Of a stretch of DNA of 64,000 nt, positions 60,018 through 64,000 are shown piece after piece. Numbering within the stretch: position 1 is the first letter of the stretch; every line of letters starts with the position of its first letter. The notes under the pieces were generated by a model. It saw nothing but the letters and a program-made list of their open reading frames with translations. It was not told the origin of the DNA and did not search any database. Both the position numbers and the translations under genes were made by a program. Origin of the DNA: Acanthosepion lycidas (Eukaryota; Mollusca; Cephalopoda; Sepiida; Sepiidae); NCBI GenBank assembly GCA_963932145.1, contig OZ010573.1:94238784-94302783 (forward strand), written 5' to 3'.

Positions 60018-61708
60018 CTTTGATTTCTTGTGTGCACTCATTTCTTTCCGGGTCCTGAAGGTAAAAAAAAAACAAAAAAAAAAACATATTTTACAAAGAT
60101 AAAGCACTTCGTAGGGTTGAACTCATGAGAATATTTTTTTTTTTGTATTTTTTTAAGGCATGGGCTACCAGGAATCCCTTCGATGAGTCTAGTGGAATTT
60201 ATTCTAATCAATCAGGGCTTCAACTACACCAAGGATCGTTGATGTTCTCATGTGCCACATTTGGAAGATTTCGATTGCAAGGTCTTTGTATTTTAATAGC
60301 TTTTTTGAAGCTCTTCAAAGACTGCCACGCCAATAAGGACATAATATTTTGTTTGCGGTCTCTAATAACGATGTCTGGGCGATTAGTTTCGATTGTTGTT
60401 TTTTTTTGTGTATTGTGTAGTCCCATATAATTTTTACAGGTCCTTTCCCCGTAACCGGGTCTGGGTGTTCTTCATACGAGTTTCTCTCAGTTTCCTTTTT
60501 GAAGAAGTTTCAAACATTCCAGGGCCCACTCTGTCATGCCGTCTTTTACATTCAGAGGGTGCCAATATCATGCAACCGACTACAAGATGGTCAGTTGTTT
60601 CTAAATATTTATCACAGAATCTGCATTTTGGTCTAACACAATTTTTAATTTGTTAACTTGATAATTTCTAGTTAAGAAGTATTGGTCTTGTGGAGCACGG
60701 ATAAAACCTTCGGTTTCCGCATTTAGCCCTGCACTAATTAGCCACTGAATGGGTACGCGGTTTGTCTACATTAGTTTGTGTGGTACAGGCAGAATATTGA
60801 ACGTGAACAGGTTTAACTTGCAATCGTTTCTCTATCTGGTCGTTTGCCTTTGCGTTTGATTTATTTAAAAGTGTTTTGCATCTTCATTCGGTGTAATGTG
60901 CTTTTACTGGTATTTCTACATACATTTGAAACTCTATTTTCAACTTGTTGGCTTACTTTATTACTGAACAATGTCGCTTATTACTTCCATATTTCTTAAC
61001 ATATATCATCTATCTTCAAAGGGCAATTGTTGTAGTTTTGTTAGACAGTTCTATTTGAACTAATTCTCTGCCTCCTTTGGATCTGGACATATACAGACGA
61101 TAAACATCAGCTTCGGAATGGTCCATGCGGTAGCAAGTAAGACGCCTTCTCGTTTTGGTGTCCATTCGCTTTATGTCGGCTATGGTCCAGTAATGGATGT
61201 TGAAGCTGTATTGCATCACTCGGACAGCCAAGTGTTTTTTTTTTCTTTGTTTCAGCTCGGTACTCAGTACGAGACGCTCATGCCTGTAGTACTTTCTTAA
61301 CTCCTCGTTTATTTCGGTATTCTGTATTCGATACATTCGCTAATTCTTATGAACTTATGGGCTTCATCTTGTTGCAGTTCCCTAATCCTTTTGACAAAAT
61401 CTAAATCTATTGAGTGTGATTCTGAAATCCTCTCTTTCTTGAATGTTACTTTATCACATTTATCTAATCCGAAATCCATACCTATGTCGCCACTAAAACA
61501 TTTTACTGTATTGAGAAGACCCCTCAACTCATTATCGTCTTTGACAAAGAGTTTGTGTTCATTCATGTAGAGTAGGTTATTGACTATATTCTTGGTTAGT
61601 TTGTAACCAGGGAAACTACTGTTTAGTTCATGCGTAAGGGAAATTAAGGACAGACAATACAGAAGATTCCTCGTCGAATATTCAGTCGATTGGAGATGTA
61701 TTAGATAT
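60018..61708 (-). mobile_element. R4/Dong-like LINE, 5'-truncated copy (1.7 kb)
   Basis: The minus strand has, in order: RT pieces CLSLISLTHELNSSFPGYKL, NNLLYMNEHKLFVKDDNELR (motif C YMNE, where YMDD is usual) and VKCFSGDIGMDFGLDKCDKV (61309-61710); then thumb pieces NIHYWTIADIKRMDTKTRRR and HSEADVYRLYMSRSKGGREL (61016-61336); the CCHC finger CRFCDKYLETTDHLVVGC (about 60585-60640); the endonuclease core ETNRPDIVIRDRK (60360-60395); and the C-terminus ending at about 60018. RPD and the following D are kept, so the endonuclease core looks better preserved than in the 13-kb copy. Stops remain. Confidence 0.88.
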
Positions 61709-61711
61709 AAT

Positions 61712-61779
<68 letters not shown>
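61709..61779. repeat. (ATT)n array at the 5' junction of the R4-like LINE
   Basis: About 70 bp of ATT adjoin the truncated 5' end of the minus LINE. The opposite end of the LINE also adjoins (ATT)n. Confidence 0.95.
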
Positions 61780-61781
<2 letters not shown>

Positions 61782-63055
61782 TGTTTCTTTAAGTCTTTAA
61801 TTTCTCGGATATTTATTTTAATTCTTTTATCTTGTTAACACGTCATATAATGTATATTTGTATTACCTGCATCATATGTTATATAATGTATATTTTTATT
61901 ATCTGCATCATATTTGTAGAAATGAGACAGTCAGAAATTTATTAGACTGCGTTTACTTGCTCTTATGGCTGGAATGAGACGAGCGCTTAGGTGCTAAAAA
62001 TGTGTAAGAATATCGGAGAATGTTTATAAAGACAATTTTCAGACATATTGGCCAGATTTTTTTTTGGGGGGGATATTGCCGTTATGGTTTTCTGGATATT
62101 AAATTCATCCCCATCTGTGTATGTCTTTCTCCTCCATCTACGCTGGATAGATATACTAGAAATATTTTTTGCAATGATTGGCAATGCATTATATCAGCCC
62201 GTTTAAATTTTTCTGATAAGAATAAACCATTTTCAACGCATCTTCTTCGTAAGTCATTTTCTGTTTTAATCAGACTGGCATTGCGCGTTTATATTTATAT
62301 CAAAGATCACTACGATGTTAGTAGAGCTTGGATTTATGCCTGTTTCACTCATTTATGTTACTGGATATTGTATGCAATTTATTTTGTATATTCCGGCTTC
62401 TGCTTTAATGTTTTGTTATTCCGATTAGTTCTGGCTATATCTTTCGTTTAGAGGTGATTGTGACAGATTTTAAATCAAGATTGGATAAATTGTTTACGTT
62501 TGTAGAATTTATGGAATAGTGATTGAAATCAAATGCATAGTTTATTTTTGGGCTTGATAGGATTATTATCACCTGTGGCTTTTTTTCTGTTGATTTTGCA
62601 GGCTTTATACAGGACATAAGTCTGGTATTGGAGGAGTTTGAAAGTGTTTTCAATGTGTTTTTCTTCTTCAAGTAATACAGGTTCAAAAATGTCTTAAATA
62701 TAAACCTGTGATTATTCCAGATTTGATCTTTATTGTAGTAATGCTGGTAGAAGAATAATATTGTATTTATTTGTTGATTTTAGGTTGACTTTAACTATCT
62801 ATCTGCGTGCGTATTCCTATATCATCGGTGAAAATTAAACAGAGTCTGGTTCTAATTTCTAAGTGAAACCTACCTTATGTTCAATCATATCTATCGATAA
62901 GTTCCGGTAGTGACATCATGAGGTATATTGATAAAGAATTGTCAATGTATCGTAAATATGATAAAAAAAATGGAGGGAGAGTTCTGTCAGTGCTTCGCTG
63001 TCTGTGGAACAGATCAGTATGTCAAATTTATGTCTTCAAAATTACCTTCGAAAAT
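61780..63055. other. unrecognised sequence
   Basis: The 143-residue frame at 62020-62451 (plus) has no known domain and may be chance. Imperfect direct repeats of atgttatataatgtatattt and ttattatctgcatcat occur near 61845-61915. Confidence 0.4.
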
Positions 63056-63057
63056 TA

Positions 63058-63137
63058 TTAGGCTGGTGCAAAAATAATGACGTTTTCTCACATATGTTAC
63101 TATGTGAGAAAACGACATTATGTTTGCACCAACCTAA
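63058..63137. mobile_element. mariner-type MITE, type B, 80 bp
   Basis: The termini are ttaggctggtgcaaa and ttgcaccaacctaa, with the core tcacatatg/catatgtga-like. TA lies on both sides. Close to the copy at 38199-38278. Confidence 0.92.
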
Positions 63138-63274
63138 TAAATACCACTGGTTTGTAATGGGGTAGATATTTTCAAAATTTGTCCGATGTAAATTGGGAGG
63201 TTTTGTCTCCATTTCTTTTAAATGGTTTTGTAAAATTTTAGGCATATGGTGACAGGTATGTCTGTTTCATTACC

Positions 63275-63277
<3 letters not shown>

Positions 63278-63347
<70 letters not shown>
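63278..63347. repeat. (TA)n array
   Basis: A TA tract of about 70 bp beside the element at 63369. Confidence 0.96.
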
Positions 63348-63349
<2 letters not shown>

Positions 63350-63368
63350 CAATAAAGGTGCAATTAAT

Positions 63369-63715
63369 TTACAAATTCATGAATTATTCATACATAAAAC
63401 AAATACAAAGATTAATGATTAAATGGCGAGAAATCCATCTTCGCGAACAATTCAATAATATACAAAAACCCCGAATCTGTTTATGAATGAAAAGATCCTG
63501 TTTTATAAATTTCCGTTGCATTAGATCTTTTTATTTTACAAGCTCTCGTCTGTTCTTACAGACATCCTCAGGTATGAAATAGATTGTGTTCTTGTTTTTA
63601 CTTTCAGTAATAAGTGGACAAACGAAAACAATTTAATCATTAATATTTAATCATTAACCTTTGTATTTGTTTTATGTATGAATAATTCATGAATATATAT
63701 ATATATATATATACG
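63369..63715. mobile_element. MITE-like element with ~45-bp inverted arms and a hammerhead-like stem-loop
   Basis: The left arm (about 63376-63420, ttcatgaattattcatacat) is repeated in reverse at about 63653-63697. Between them lies a stem-loop (63543-63571) that reads on the minus strand CTGAGGA, T, GTCTG, loop, CAGAC, GAGAG. A (TA)n tract lies on each side. The 26888-27120 copy shares the same left arm and stem-loop but lacks the right arm. Confidence 0.78.
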
Positions 63716-63779
63716 TAAGCAAATATATGGATATAGAATCCGACAGTATGAAGAAAAATATACGGGAAAAAACAAACAA

Positions 63780-63900
63780 AAATCCTTATATGAAATAATG
63801 CTGTTTTAATGTTAATATGTCGACGTCGGACGTTTCGGTAAATAAACCATCTTCAGGACATATTCAATATAAAATATAAAATATAAATAACATTATCAAA
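63780..63900 (-). repeat. Penelope-like hammerhead-type motif
   Basis: The minus strand at 63832-63856 reads CTGAAGA, T, GGT, loop, ACC, GAAAC, then gtccgacg. The boxes are intact but the stem is only 3 bp. No protein-coding part of an element is visible before the window end. Confidence 0.5.
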
Positions 63901-64000
63901 CTTAGCATGACAAAAACGATGGACACAAGAACAAGACATATCCAAACAGATAACTAAAAGTTTATGCGATCAACGTTTAGTTTTAAACATGGTCACGTTG

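Noticed and set aside
59575..60107. A 175-residue open frame ending in poly-Asn, poly-Lys and poly-Ile, and its minus-strand shadows
   Set aside because: The first part is an R4-like LINE C-terminus and the rest is translation of AAT/GAA/ATT repeats. It is not a host gene.
62020..62451. A 143-residue plus-strand open frame
   Set aside because: No domain, signal or repeat family is recognised, and composition matches the AT-rich background. Frames of this length arise by chance in such sequence.

Overview
This is eukaryotic, AT-rich, repeat-dominated DNA with no convincing host protein-coding gene. Long (TA)n arrays, (AAT)n arrays, several LINE lineages, tRNA-derived and 5S-derived SINEs, a Penelope-like fragment and mariner-type MITEs make up most of what can be recognised. 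The mixture fits an invertebrate metazoan. A mollusc, and most likely a coleoid cephalopod, is my best inference, but nothing here proves the species. Most long open frames are translations of microsatellites (Ile-Tyr, Asn or Ile runs) or decayed transposon pieces.

Layout. 1-7.9 kb: microsatellites, a degenerate tandem array of roughly 80-bp units (5.5-6.5 kb) and an RTE fragment. 8-12 kb: an internally deleted jockey/CR1-group LINE, a SINE cluster and a mariner remnant. 12.5-18.5 kb: a LINE with a restriction-like endonuclease (R4/Dong-like), minus strand, sitting between (ATT)n arrays and split by a 4-kb Ty3/gypsy element that has LTRs, PBS, gag, protease, RT and part of RNase H but no integrase. 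19-25 kb: a 2.8-kb RTE copy (minus), further RTE fragments, palindromic MITEs including a tandemly duplicated pair, and a tRNA-derived SINE in inverted arrangement. 26-28 kb: microsatellites and a fold-back element. 28.6-32 kb: two jockey/CR1-group LINEs tail to tail. 32.6-34.4 kb: half of a Tc1-like transposon with a DD37E spacing and an IR/DR-like end, then a Penelope-like GIY-YIG fragment. 34.6-44 kb: SINEs, more LINE pieces and a promoter-like CCAAT/TATA cluster. 45-57 kb: largely unrecognised sequence with LINE tails, 5S-derived SINEs, (TA)n arrays inside inverted repeats and a 0.3-kb direct duplication. 59.4-61.8 kb: two R4/Dong-like fragments in opposite orientation whose 3' tails meet in an (AAT)n-(ATT)n palindrome. 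63-64 kb: a MITE and two elements with a hammerhead-like motif.

The most informative observations are these. The nested gypsy insertion has an empty site that can be read from the second R4-like copy. The RLE-type LINEs repeatedly occupy (TAA)n repeats. A CTGANGA / stem-loop / GAAAC architecture recurs in unrelated repeats. The Tc1-like fragment has DD37E spacing with two identical 16-bp direct repeats at its end. Two copies of a 5S rRNA-derived SINE are present.
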